Assembly (NCBI RefSeq): GCF_963664415.1
Contig: NZ_OY761442.1
Span: forward strand, 1 to 64,000
Direction: 5' to 3'
DNA from: an uncultured Desulfobacter sp.
GTDB lineage: Bacteria; Desulfobacterota; Desulfobacteria; Desulfobacterales; Desulfobacteraceae
Length of the DNA: 64,000 nt
The notes under the pieces are model-generated. The model did no database searches. It was not told where the DNA came from and was given only the letters and a program-made list of their open reading frames with translations. The number at the start of each line of letters is the position of its first letter. The stretch's first letter is position 1. This document shows, one piece after another, positions 54,298-62,451 of the stretch. The translations under genes and the position numbers were made by a program.

Positions 54298-56307
54298 TTA
54301 AAATCTATAGGTCAACTGAACACCTGCTTCTCTGGGTGGAGAATATACAACGCTACTGCCACCCCATATACCAACAGAGTTATACTCTTTATCAAAAATA
54401 TTTTTAGCGTATAAATAGATATCATAACTCTCGGCTTCATAACCGATTTTCGCATTTACAAGATTATAAGCATCTTTGCTGTTTGTATTTGCGGCATTAA
54501 AATATGTTTTTCCATACCCATTTAAATCAGCTCCTGCAAAAAAACCTTGTTCATCCCTATATTGAATACCGATATTATAATTATATGCCGGGGAAAATGT
54601 GTTTTTATTTCCGCTATAATCACCCTTTGCATCTTTATAATCATCAAAAGTACAATCTGTATATCCATAAGACGCAGAGAGTTCTATCGTATCCGTTAAT
54701 TTTCCAATTAATCCTATTTCAAAACCTTTTGAAGTGGCGCTTGACGCATTATCTATATACGATTTATCCGGATCGTTAATTGGAAAAATTTTTACTTGCA
54801 TATCATCTATCTGCATATAAAAAATCGCAGCGTTTACGATAAGCCTGTTATCAAAAAATGAGTTTTTAGCCCCTATCTCATAGTTCCATAAAGTCTCTTT
54901 ATCATATTTTGGTGAATAGCCATCCGGCGCATTAGTCCAAAAACCTCCTGCACGGTAGCCTTTTGATATGGTTGCATAATACATGCTATCTTGATTGTGC
55001 CGATATTTTAAAGATATTTTTGGAGAAAGCTCATCATTGGATAATTCTAATTTTGTATCTGTTGTTTTTCTTTCATACTCTTGATTGTCTTTATCATACC
55101 TAGCCCCTAGGATAAAAGACAATCTATCATTGATTGCATAATCGGTATGGATAAAAACGCCTAAAGAATCACTCTCTTGATATTGTTCAAAAGGGTAAAT
55201 ATCTGATGGATAAATATAACTTGATGAGTCATCAACTTCACATTTCTCTGCATAAAGCCCTGCTGTCCATTTGAAAGAATCTCTACTATTACTTATTCTA
55301 AGCTCTTGTGAATACTTATTATGTTCTGAATTATCATCAGTCTTGTAAGCACTATTAACATATAAAGTATCCGTATGTATATCTCGATAAGTTGTAATAG
55401 ATTCTAAAAGATAATTGTTTATATCATAGGATACTTTTAAGGCATGGGAAGTTATGGTGGATCTGTCATAACCGTTTTCATCTCGGCTAATAATTCTATC
55501 ACCAATAAGATCAGAAGAGTCAATATAATCAATGCCTTCATTATCATATTCCAGCCTGGATGAACTCAATGATATCTCAAGATTATCAGTGGGCGTATAT
55601 CTTAAGTTTACTCTTCCATAATCATTTTCTTTATCATTATAATATCCCCCAAGAAGCGAATTTTTTATAAATCCATCTTTTTCATAATGTTTTGCAGATA
55701 CGCCCATAAATAGTTTATCTTCTACCATAGGCCCACTTACACTTAACGTATATTGTCTTTTATTGTCCTCGCCAAACTCAACGCCTATTTTTCCTCTTGT
55801 TTCGTTATCAGGCTTTTTAGAGATAATATTGATAACGCCTGCCTGTGCATCTTTACCATAAAGTGTCCCTTGCGGTCCTTTTAAAACTTCAATCCTTTCT
55901 ATATCCATTAAAGCTGTATCAAAACCATAATGATATGATACGGGGACACCATCAACAATCACACTGGTCGGCTGTGACATTGCAGGTCCTACCGAATTAG
56001 AAATACCCCGTATTGAAGGAGTGAAACAATCACCTGACTTATTTAACAAAAAAAAGTTTGAAGTATAAGGCGCTATATCCTTAACCGATTCTATTTTTCT
56101 GTCTTCAATGGTGACTTCATCAAATACAGTCATAGAGATCGGTACGTCTTGTACATTTTCTTCCATCTTTTGTGCCGTTACGGTAATACTGTCCAATTCT
56201 TGAGGATTCTCATCAGCATAAATGGGTTGTGAAAGTATAAGTGATGCAATAACACTCAAAGCTATTTTCCTTTTTAGTTTTTTTATCCTTTTCCCGGTTT
56301 TTTTCAT
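54298..56307 (-). CDS. TonB-dependent receptor, AT-rich
   Basis: A 669-residue receptor. ATG 56307 is chosen because AGGATTGAAGAA precedes it and a signal peptide follows (IALSVIASLILSQPIYA). Plug: ITVTAQKMEENVQDVP, VLKGPQGTLYGKDAQAGVINI; the barrel ends GVQLTYRF. It is a paralogue of the receptor at 58207 but far richer in A and T: 54361-54420 has 16 G or C of 60, against 34 of 60 in 58441-58500. This suggests import from a low-GC donor. Its stop codon lies in the duplication made by the IS1595 insertion. An AraC gene is directly upstream. Confidence 0.93.
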   Translation of the reverse strand: MKKTGKRIKKLKRKIALSVIASLILSQPIYADENPQELDSITVTAQKMEENVQDVPISMTVFDEVTIEDRKIESVKDIAPYTSNFFLLNKSGDCFTPSIRGISNSVGPAMSQPTSVIVDGVPVSYHYGFDTALMDIERIEVLKGPQGTLYGKDAQAGVINIISKKPDNETRGKIGVEFGEDNKRQYTLSVSGPMVEDKLFMGVSAKHYEKDGFIKNSLLGGYYNDKENDYGRVNLRYTPTDNLEISLSSSRLEYDNEGIDYIDSSDLIGDRIISRDENGYDRSTITSHALKVSYDINNYLLESITTYRDIHTDTLYVNSAYKTDDNSEHNKYSQELRISNSRDSFKWTAGLYAEKCEVDDSSSYIYPSDIYPFEQYQESDSLGVFIHTDYAINDRLSFILGARYDKDNQEYERKTTDTKLELSNDELSPKISLKYRHNQDSMYYATISKGYRAGGFWTNAPDGYSPKYDKETLWNYEIGAKNSFFDNRLIVNAAIFYMQIDDMQVKIFPINDPDKSYIDNASSATSKGFEIGLIGKLTDTIELSASYGYTDCTFDDYKDAKGDYSGNKNTFSPAYNYNIGIQYRDEQGFFAGADLNGYGKTYFNAANTNSKDAYNLVNAKIGYEAESYDIYLYAKNIFDKEYNSVGIWGGSSVVYSPPREAGVQLTYRF

Positions 56308-56372
56308 TTCTTCAATCCTTTTTGGTTTTGAGATATCAACTTTTTTAGGGTAAAGCAAATAAGTTACACAGA

Positions 56373-56449
56373 ACGTAAAATAAAAGAAAGCCATAAGTTT
56401 GGCTAATGCTTGAGCGGCTTTTTTTAACGCTGTAAACTCAAAAAGGAGA
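56373..56449 (-). promoter_or_regulatory. Conserved block upstream of receptor (copy 1)
   Basis: The gap between the AraC stop and the receptor start contains CCATAAGTTTGGCTAATGC followed by a T-run, AACGCTG and TCAAAAAGGAGATTAACGG. The same series occurs at 60304-60383 with few changes. It is the likely site of the promoter and AraC operator of the receptor. Confidence 0.5.
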
Positions 56450-57400
56450 TTAACGGTGTGGGGGATTGTGCAGTAGCTGCCCGGGTGGTATCCCAAACAT
56501 GATTTTAAAGGCTTTGGAAAAATAGCTTAAGTTGGTGTAACCGACACGCAGTGATGCTTCCGTGACATTTATCTCTCCTTTTTGCAGAAGCTGCCTGGCC
56601 GTTTGGAGGCGGTGGTTACGCAGGTATTCAAAGGGGGATACACCGTAAACCCGGCGAAAGCAGCGTTGTAATTTGCTGCAGCTCAATCCCACAATACGTG
56701 CCAATTCTATTGTATCCGGCGGATTTTCCATGTTGTTCACCAGAATTTCGGCGACATGAATGATCCGCTCATAATCAGCGCGTTTTAATTTGAAGTTCCG
56801 GCAACCATCGGAAGGATGAAGCTGTGCCAGCTTGTGGGAAAGCAATTCCATGGCCTTGCTTTCAAGATAGAGATGTCCGGCCTTCCCACAATAGGGGCAA
56901 TGGAGAATCTGGTGCAGGGCTGCCTGCATCAGGGGCGTGATGGGATGAACGATGCGGCTGGGTTGTTTTTTGTCCAGGCTTTTTAAGGCAAAAGAAAAAT
57001 AATCTTCATCCCCTTTTGTAAAGGATGATAATATCTCTCCTTCCAGCATCAGATATATCCTGAGCAAACGATCCGACGGAATATGGTCTGTGATTTCTAT
57101 GTGTGAAGGACAAGAAAAAAACCCGCTATCTCCGGCTTTAGTGGTAATCGGAAGTTTCGAAGAAAAAAACGTATCAAAACTTCCGTCCACGCAAAAGCCA
57201 AAGCCGACAAGGGGGTTGGAAGCCATGGCCTGTATCTGCACCGGTTGGTTCAGTCTTGTATGTATGATGAATAGTTTCAGTCCGGAATTGAACAAATGTA
57301 TATCATATTTCATCTGTCCAAGCGCAGAAGGCAAATCTCTCCTGAACCTGTTGGGCGTTTCTGTCGGCTGTGGCGCGCTCAGTTGGATTTTCTGCATCAT
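56450..57400 (-). CDS. AraC-family regulator (copy 1, PchR-like)
   Basis: A 316-residue regulator. The sensor half contains LHQILHCPYCGKAGHLYLES and the AraC domain lies at about residues 215-312 (IELARIVGLSCSKLQRCFRRVYG; INVTEASLRVGYTNLSYFSKAFKIMFG). It is nearly the same as the protein at 60384-61361, also at DNA level over long stretches, so the pair is a recent duplication. It most likely activates the receptor gene 142 nt downstream when it binds the imported metal chelate. Confidence 0.9.
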   Translation of the reverse strand: MMQKIQLSAPQPTETPNRFRRDLPSALGQMKYDIHLFNSGLKLFIIHTRLNQPVQIQAMASNPLVGFGFCVDGSFDTFFSSKLPITTKAGDSGFFSCPSHIEITDHIPSDRLLRIYLMLEGEILSSFTKGDEDYFSFALKSLDKKQPSRIVHPITPLMQAALHQILHCPYCGKAGHLYLESKAMELLSHKLAQLHPSDGCRNFKLKRADYERIIHVAEILVNNMENPPDTIELARIVGLSCSKLQRCFRRVYGVSPFEYLRNHRLQTARQLLQKGEINVTEASLRVGYTNLSYFSKAFKIMFGIPPGQLLHNPPHR

Positions 57401-57505
57401 TTTTTATGGTCATATTTGATTTTATGGCTACACCTAAGTATACGGGCTTGCATCTATAGTTATGTGAGGCTAATTAATAAATCATGTTCTAATAATTTTT
57501 TCAAT

Positions 57506-58150
57506 TTATTTTGGTAAATTTTTTTTCATCATGCTTGCATACAATCTTGCTAATTTGGGTGTGGTCATCTGCTGAGTCGCTTTGGCTTCATCGATTTCTG
57601 CCGGCTGGTAAACAGTAGGCCACCATTCTTTCACCGAAGGGTCAGTCGTCAGGAAGTCAAAATTTTCATTGCCATACCTTAAATGGAAGTGTCTAAGACC
57701 ATCTTCACCATGCTGGTGGAGCGGTAATAACATGATATATTTATAACCAGCCTCGATCATCTCTTTTGAATCAGTTATAAAAACCTGCCAAGCAGGCCTC
57801 TTTTCCTTTCCCATGCTGACGGTACAGACATGGACATAATCCCCGGTAAGCTTATCATCAATACGGATCGTATTTTCATCCACCACGCTGAAGGTTTTTA
57901 TGTTCATTTCATACAAGCCATGAATAAAATCTCTTGCCGTTTTTTTTGTATAGCCTCCCGGCAAATTGTCTAAGATTTTTTCATAAAACCTTTCTCCGGC
58001 TTCATTATCGTAAAGTCTAAGAACAGGTACACTATCTCCTTTCCATGGCGTAAGATCGCAGATGCTCTGCCTTTCCTTATCTGCGGCAAATACTGCGTTT
58101 GAAAAGATGCATGTAATCAGATATATGCAAGTAACCAGGCTTTTCGTCAT
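57506..58150 (-). CDS. ZinT-like periplasmic metal-binding protein
   Basis: A 214-residue exported protein (signal peptide to about AVFA, residue 22). ATG 58150 with AAGGAGA upstream is the start. The second half matches the ZinT/YodA domain: H145, H154 and H156 (LHQHGEDGLRHFHLRYG) keep the H-x8-H-x-H spacing of the ZinT zinc site, followed by EWWPTVYQP. ZinT binds zinc or cadmium and helps zinc uptake. The gene is 56 nt downstream of the TonB receptor at 58207 in the same direction, so that receptor may import zinc or another divalent metal. The fold call is from motif reading only. Confidence 0.75.
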   Translation of the reverse strand: MTKSLVTCIYLITCIFSNAVFAADKERQSICDLTPWKGDSVPVLRLYDNEAGERFYEKILDNLPGGYTKKTARDFIHGLYEMNIKTFSVVDENTIRIDDKLTGDYVHVCTVSMGKEKRPAWQVFITDSKEMIEAGYKYIMLLPLHQHGEDGLRHFHLRYGNENFDFLTTDPSVKEWWPTVYQPAEIDEAKATQQMTTPKLARLYASMMKKNLPK

Positions 58151-58206
58151 TTTATGTCTCCTTAAAGATAAATTAAAAATGTACATTCATACCACGTAAG
58201 GTTTTA

Positions 58207-60234
58207 TTAAAATCGATAGGTGAGCTGAAGACCGATCTCCCTGGGGTCGCTATATACCGTATAAAAGCCGTTATACCACCCCACCGAGTCATATTCCTTG
58301 TCAAAGATATTTTTTCCGTAAAGATACACATCAAAATGTTCCCTTTCGTAACCGATTTTCAGGTTCACCAGTTCATAAGGGGCTCTTGAATATTCATTGG
58401 CCTTGTCAAAATATATCTTGCCGTAACCAAGCAGATCCACCCTGGCATACATACCGCCGGCATGCCGGTATTGGGCACCCAGGTTAAAGGTATAATCCGG
58501 CGCGAACGTGTTGTGATTACCTCCATAATCTCCAAGCTGATCCTGATACTCATCAAAGGTTATGTCGCAATAACCGAATCCGGCAGTCAGCGTCAGGCCT
58601 TGAGCGATCCGGGCGGTTATCTCCAGTTCCGCACCGGTTGCCGTTGCTTCAGCGGCATTGGTGATGTATGTTTCTGAGGGGCTAACTGCCTCGGACACCT
58701 GCATATTATTGATATCCATGTAATAGACAGCGCCGTTGACAATGAGCCGGCGGTCAAAAAAAGCACTTTTCACCCCCAGTTCGTAAGACCATAAGGTTTC
58801 TTCGTCATAACTGGCATACTGTTCGTTTTCGGTTTGTTGATTGAAACCGCCGGATCGATATCCTTTCGAAATACTGACATACGACATAATATCCGGAGTT
58901 ATATGATATTCCAGGGCGGCTTTTGGCGAGATATCATTCCAGGAATCATCCCCGCTGGTATCCATTAGATAGTTTTTATATTTCATATCCTGCTCTTCAA
59001 AGCGTAACCCGCCGACCAAATTTATTCGTTGCGTCAAAAAATAACTGGCCTGTCCAAAAACAGCATAGGAATTGCCATTAGTTTCACGATCTCTTGTAAC
59101 CGTCCCGCTCAAGGTTTTTTTTAACCTGCTTTCAATATGATCATCATCAAAATATAGGCCGGCAATCCATTTGAGCTTTCCGATGCCGGCGTTTAAACGC
59201 AACTCTTGGGAGATTGTGCAATTTTCATCTTCCGAGGCTGTTTCCATCATTTCTGCGCTGGAAAAACCCCAGTCATCAGAAGTCTTGCTTGTGAACTTCT
59301 TTCTGGCGGTAATGGAGGTCAATGTATAGGTTTCATTGATATCATATACTACTTTAAGCGCCTGCATATCGCTGTCCGTATCCCGATACAGGTCAACATT
59401 TTTCCCATATTTCCTGTCTTGGGGTGCTGCAAGGCCAAGAGATGCAGCACCTTCCAGGGATAAATTCATCCTGGCCCCGCCATCATCGCGGGAAAGCCTT
59501 GAGACGATCAACGAAATATCCAGATTATCCAGAGGCGTCCACCGCAGCTTCCCCCTGCCGAACCAATGTTCCCTGTCATCCAGGGTGTCTCCGGTAGCGA
59601 TATCTTCGATATAACCGTCTTTCTGCTCATACTCCCCGGCTATACTGAAAAAGAGTTTATCCTTCTGCAACGGACCGCTCAGGCTTGCCATCCCCTTATA
59701 TTTGCTATCTTCCGCCAGTTCCGTGGAAATTTTTCCTCTAAAGGTATTGTCCGGCTGCCGGGTAATAATATTAATGACGCCCGCTTCGGTATTTTTTCCA
59801 TACAAGGTTCCCTGGGGACCACGCAAGACTTCGATACGTTCGATATCAACAAAGCCTGCTCCAAATCCGAAGCTTGACAAGGTTGGGACCCCGTCTACAT
59901 ATAGGCCCACGGCAGTAGAATTTTCAGAAGTACCTGATGCGGAAACCCCTCGCATGATTGGTTGCCCCCTCATTTCTATACCCGTTTCGTATATCATAAG
60001 ATTGGGGACATAATCGGCCAGTTCCGCTACGGATTCGATCTTAATATCCTCAATGGCCTGATCATCAAATGCGGTCACCCCCATCGACACATCCTGAACA
60101 TCTTCTTCTTGTTTTTGGGCCGTGACCGTCATTGTTTCCAGGCTGGTTGCCTCCTGTTCTTCAGCTATTGCTGATACTGCAGTATTGCAAATCATCAATA
60201 GACCTCCCAGTATCCAACAACTCAAATGTTTCAT
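58207..60234 (-). CDS. TonB-dependent outer-membrane receptor beside zinT
   Basis: A 675-residue receptor. Start 60234 has AGGAGAG 5 nt upstream, and a signal peptide follows (HLSCWILGGLLMICNTAVSA). Plug: MTVTAQKQEEDVQDVSMG, VEVLRGPQGTLYGKNTEAG-type segment (here IEVLRGPQGTLYGKN); the barrel ends GLQLTYRF. Normal local base composition. It is flanked by an AraC gene upstream and a ZinT-like gene downstream, all in one direction, suggesting one regulated metal-uptake operon. Confidence 0.93.
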   Translation of the reverse strand: MKHLSCWILGGLLMICNTAVSAIAEEQEATSLETMTVTAQKQEEDVQDVSMGVTAFDDQAIEDIKIESVAELADYVPNLMIYETGIEMRGQPIMRGVSASGTSENSTAVGLYVDGVPTLSSFGFGAGFVDIERIEVLRGPQGTLYGKNTEAGVINIITRQPDNTFRGKISTELAEDSKYKGMASLSGPLQKDKLFFSIAGEYEQKDGYIEDIATGDTLDDREHWFGRGKLRWTPLDNLDISLIVSRLSRDDGGARMNLSLEGAASLGLAAPQDRKYGKNVDLYRDTDSDMQALKVVYDINETYTLTSITARKKFTSKTSDDWGFSSAEMMETASEDENCTISQELRLNAGIGKLKWIAGLYFDDDHIESRLKKTLSGTVTRDRETNGNSYAVFGQASYFLTQRINLVGGLRFEEQDMKYKNYLMDTSGDDSWNDISPKAALEYHITPDIMSYVSISKGYRSGGFNQQTENEQYASYDEETLWSYELGVKSAFFDRRLIVNGAVYYMDINNMQVSEAVSPSETYITNAAEATATGAELEITARIAQGLTLTAGFGYCDITFDEYQDQLGDYGGNHNTFAPDYTFNLGAQYRHAGGMYARVDLLGYGKIYFDKANEYSRAPYELVNLKIGYEREHFDVYLYGKNIFDKEYDSVGWYNGFYTVYSDPREIGLQLTYRF

Positions 60235-60303
60235 ATACTCTCCTGTTTCATTTCCCATTTTTAAGATAGCAACTTATTTAGGTGCGATTAAAAAAATTAA
60301 AAA

Positions 60304-60383
60304 CGGCGTAAAAGTAAATGAAAACCATAAATTTTGCTAACACCTGTGCCTCTTTTTTTGACGCTGAAAATTCAAAAAGGAGG
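60304..60383 (-). promoter_or_regulatory. Conserved block upstream of receptor (copy 2)
   Basis: CCATAAATTTTGCTAACACC, a T-run, GACGCTG and TTCAAAAAGGAGGTTAACGG repeat the order seen at 56373-56449. The shared CCATAA-TTT-GCTAA core is a good candidate for the AraC operator. Confidence 0.5.
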
Positions 60384-61361
60384 TTAACGGCGTGCGGGGG
60401 TGTGCAGTAACGTGCCGGGGGCTACCCCAAACATGGCTTTAAAGGCTTTTGCAAAATAACTCTGGTTGGCGTAACCGACATGCAATGCCGCTTCCGTGAC
60501 ATTCACCTCTCCACTTTGCAGAAGCTGTCTGGCCGTTTGGAGGCGGTGGTTGCGCAGGTATTCAAATAGGGATACCCCGTAAACCCGGAAAAAACAGCGT
60601 TGTAATTTGCTGCGGCTCAATCCCACGGCACGTGCCAATTCCATGGTATCCGGCGGATTTTCCATGTTGTTTACCAAAATTTCGGCGACATGAATGACCC
60701 GGTCATAATCAGCGCGTTTTACTTTAAAGTGCTGGCAACCATCGGAAGGGTGAAGCTGTGCCAGCTTGTGGGAAAGCAGTTCCATGGCCTTGCTTTCAAG
60801 ATAGAGATGTCCGGCCTTCCCACAATAGGGGCAATGAAGAATCTGGTGCAGGGTTGCCCGCATCAGGGGCGTGATAGGATGAACAATGCGGTTGATCTGT
60901 TTTTTGTCCAGGCTTTTTAGGGCAGGGGAAAAATAATTTTCATCCCCTTTGGCAAAGGATGATAATATCTCTCCTTCCAGCATCAGATATATTCTGAGCA
61001 AATGATTCGAAGGTATATTTTCTATGCTTTCTATGTGTGGAGGACAAGAAAGAAAAGCACTTTCTCCGGCTTTAATGGTAACCGGACGTTTTGAAGAAGA
61101 AAACACATCGAAGCTTCCGGCCATGCAAAAGCCAAAGCCGACAAGGGGTTCTTGAATCATGCCCGGTATCTGCACCGGTTGATTCAATCTTGCCTGCATG
61201 ATGGTCAGTTTCAGTCCGGAATTGAAAAAATATATGTCATGCCCTCCCTGTCCAAGCGCAGAAGGCAGATTTATCCTGAACCTATTGGGCGTTTCTGTCG
61301 GCTTTGGCGCGCTAAGTTGAATTTTCTGCATCTGTTTTTCCATGTTTTTCAACCTATTCAT
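60384..61361 (-). CDS. AraC-family regulator (copy 2, PchR-like)
   Basis: A 325-residue paralogue of the regulator at 56450 with the same HCPYCGKAGHLYLESKAMEL block and AraC domain (MELARAVGLSRSKLQRCFFRVYG; VNVTEAALHVGYANQSYFAKAFKAMFG). The start may be 61361 or an internal ATG (61343 or 61331, the latter matching copy 1). It lies 5 nt after another AraC gene and 149 nt before the receptor it probably controls. Confidence 0.9.
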   Translation of the reverse strand: MNRLKNMEKQMQKIQLSAPKPTETPNRFRINLPSALGQGGHDIYFFNSGLKLTIMQARLNQPVQIPGMIQEPLVGFGFCMAGSFDVFSSSKRPVTIKAGESAFLSCPPHIESIENIPSNHLLRIYLMLEGEILSSFAKGDENYFSPALKSLDKKQINRIVHPITPLMRATLHQILHCPYCGKAGHLYLESKAMELLSHKLAQLHPSDGCQHFKVKRADYDRVIHVAEILVNNMENPPDTMELARAVGLSRSKLQRCFFRVYGVSLFEYLRNHRLQTARQLLQSGEVNVTEAALHVGYANQSYFAKAFKAMFGVAPGTLLHTPARR

Positions 61362-61366
61362 GGCGT

Positions 61367-62344
61367 TTATTTCCGGGACGTGAAGTCCGAAGGAGAGATC
61401 CCGAATTGTTTGCGAAAGGCTTGGGCAAAGTGGCTGGAGCTGCAGAACCCGGCTTCAAAGGCTGCTTCGGTAATATTCAGTCTGTTTTCCGAAAGCAACA
61501 TCCCGGCATAGGCCAGGCGCTCCTTTCTAAGATACGCAAACACGGTGCATCCAAACACCTTTTTAAATCCCCGGGTCAGGCGGGTGTGGCTCATGTCCAC
61601 CTGCCGGGCCAGATCCGTGAGGGACGGCGGGAATTTGAGCCGGGAGACCAAAATATCCCGGGCCGCAATAATCCGGTCCCGTTCATCGGCCCGGATCGGC
61701 GATCCCGGCAGGGCAGTGTCAAAGGCCTGCTCCAGGGTATAGGCCACAAGCTCCATGGCCTTGCTCTCCAGAAAGATCTGCCTGACCAGTCCCCGGTGGG
61801 GGCAGGCATACATTTGGTGAAGCACGGATTGTACGGTGAAATTCATGGTCTGGGAATAAAAAAGACGCCCTTGGGCAATGGCTTTGGTAATCGTCTTTTG
61901 GGGCCCGGGTTCATTGGGTGGCCCCAAAAGGCCGGCAATCTTTTCAGAAGGAAACCGGACCACCACGGCCCGGATCTCCTTATCCCCGGCGGTCCGCCGC
62001 ACCAGGACCGGGTCTTCAAAATAGTGGAGATGCGCCTGTCCGGCCGTGATTCCCAAAGGGGACGTACTGCAGGCGTTCAGGGTCTGGGTGGCTCCGGACA
62101 GACAGAATACAAAGGTTAGCCTGGGTGCCGGCCAGGCGATCCTGGCCAGGTAATCCCGGGTAAACCGGCAACGGCTCATGCAGATTTCCATACCAGACCG
62201 GCAGTCAAGGTTCAGGAACCGGCCCCGGCCCAGTCCGGGCGGCACAGACCGCACGATCTCCCGCCCCGGGCCGGAAAGCGCCGGTTCTTCCTGAAACCGG
62301 ATATATTTGCCATCGGGGTTTCTTATGGTTACTTCAGCACTCAT
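61367..62344 (-). CDS. AraC-family regulator (third, diverged)
   Basis: A 325-residue regulator of the same PchR-like type (LHQMYACPHRGLVRQIFLES; AraC domain LARQVDMSHTRLTRGFKKVFG and LNITEAAFEAGFCSSSHFAQAFRKQFG) but clearly different from the other two and more GC-rich. It is immediately upstream of copy 2, in the same direction. It has no receptor of its own here and may regulate the neighbouring AraC gene. Confidence 0.88.
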   Translation of the reverse strand: MSAEVTIRNPDGKYIRFQEEPALSGPGREIVRSVPPGLGRGRFLNLDCRSGMEICMSRCRFTRDYLARIAWPAPRLTFVFCLSGATQTLNACSTSPLGITAGQAHLHYFEDPVLVRRTAGDKEIRAVVVRFPSEKIAGLLGPPNEPGPQKTITKAIAQGRLFYSQTMNFTVQSVLHQMYACPHRGLVRQIFLESKAMELVAYTLEQAFDTALPGSPIRADERDRIIAARDILVSRLKFPPSLTDLARQVDMSHTRLTRGFKKVFGCTVFAYLRKERLAYAGMLLSENRLNITEAAFEAGFCSSSHFAQAFRKQFGISPSDFTSRK

Positions 62345-62451
62345 TAATCCGCCTAAAAACGGGAATGGTTACTTGATCGAATATTCGCAACAAAAAAACA
62401 GAACAGGTCCATTCCCATTGGGTTTTCGATCACATTTTAAAAAATTACGGA

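Noticed and set aside
56308..56496. N-terminal extension of the AT-rich receptor
   Set aside because: It would run into the AraC gene and bury the signal peptide; ATG 56307 has a ribosome-binding site and a signal peptide behind it.
61406..62119. 237-codon open frame on the plus strand
   Set aside because: Antisense shadow of the GC-rich AraC gene at 61367-62344.
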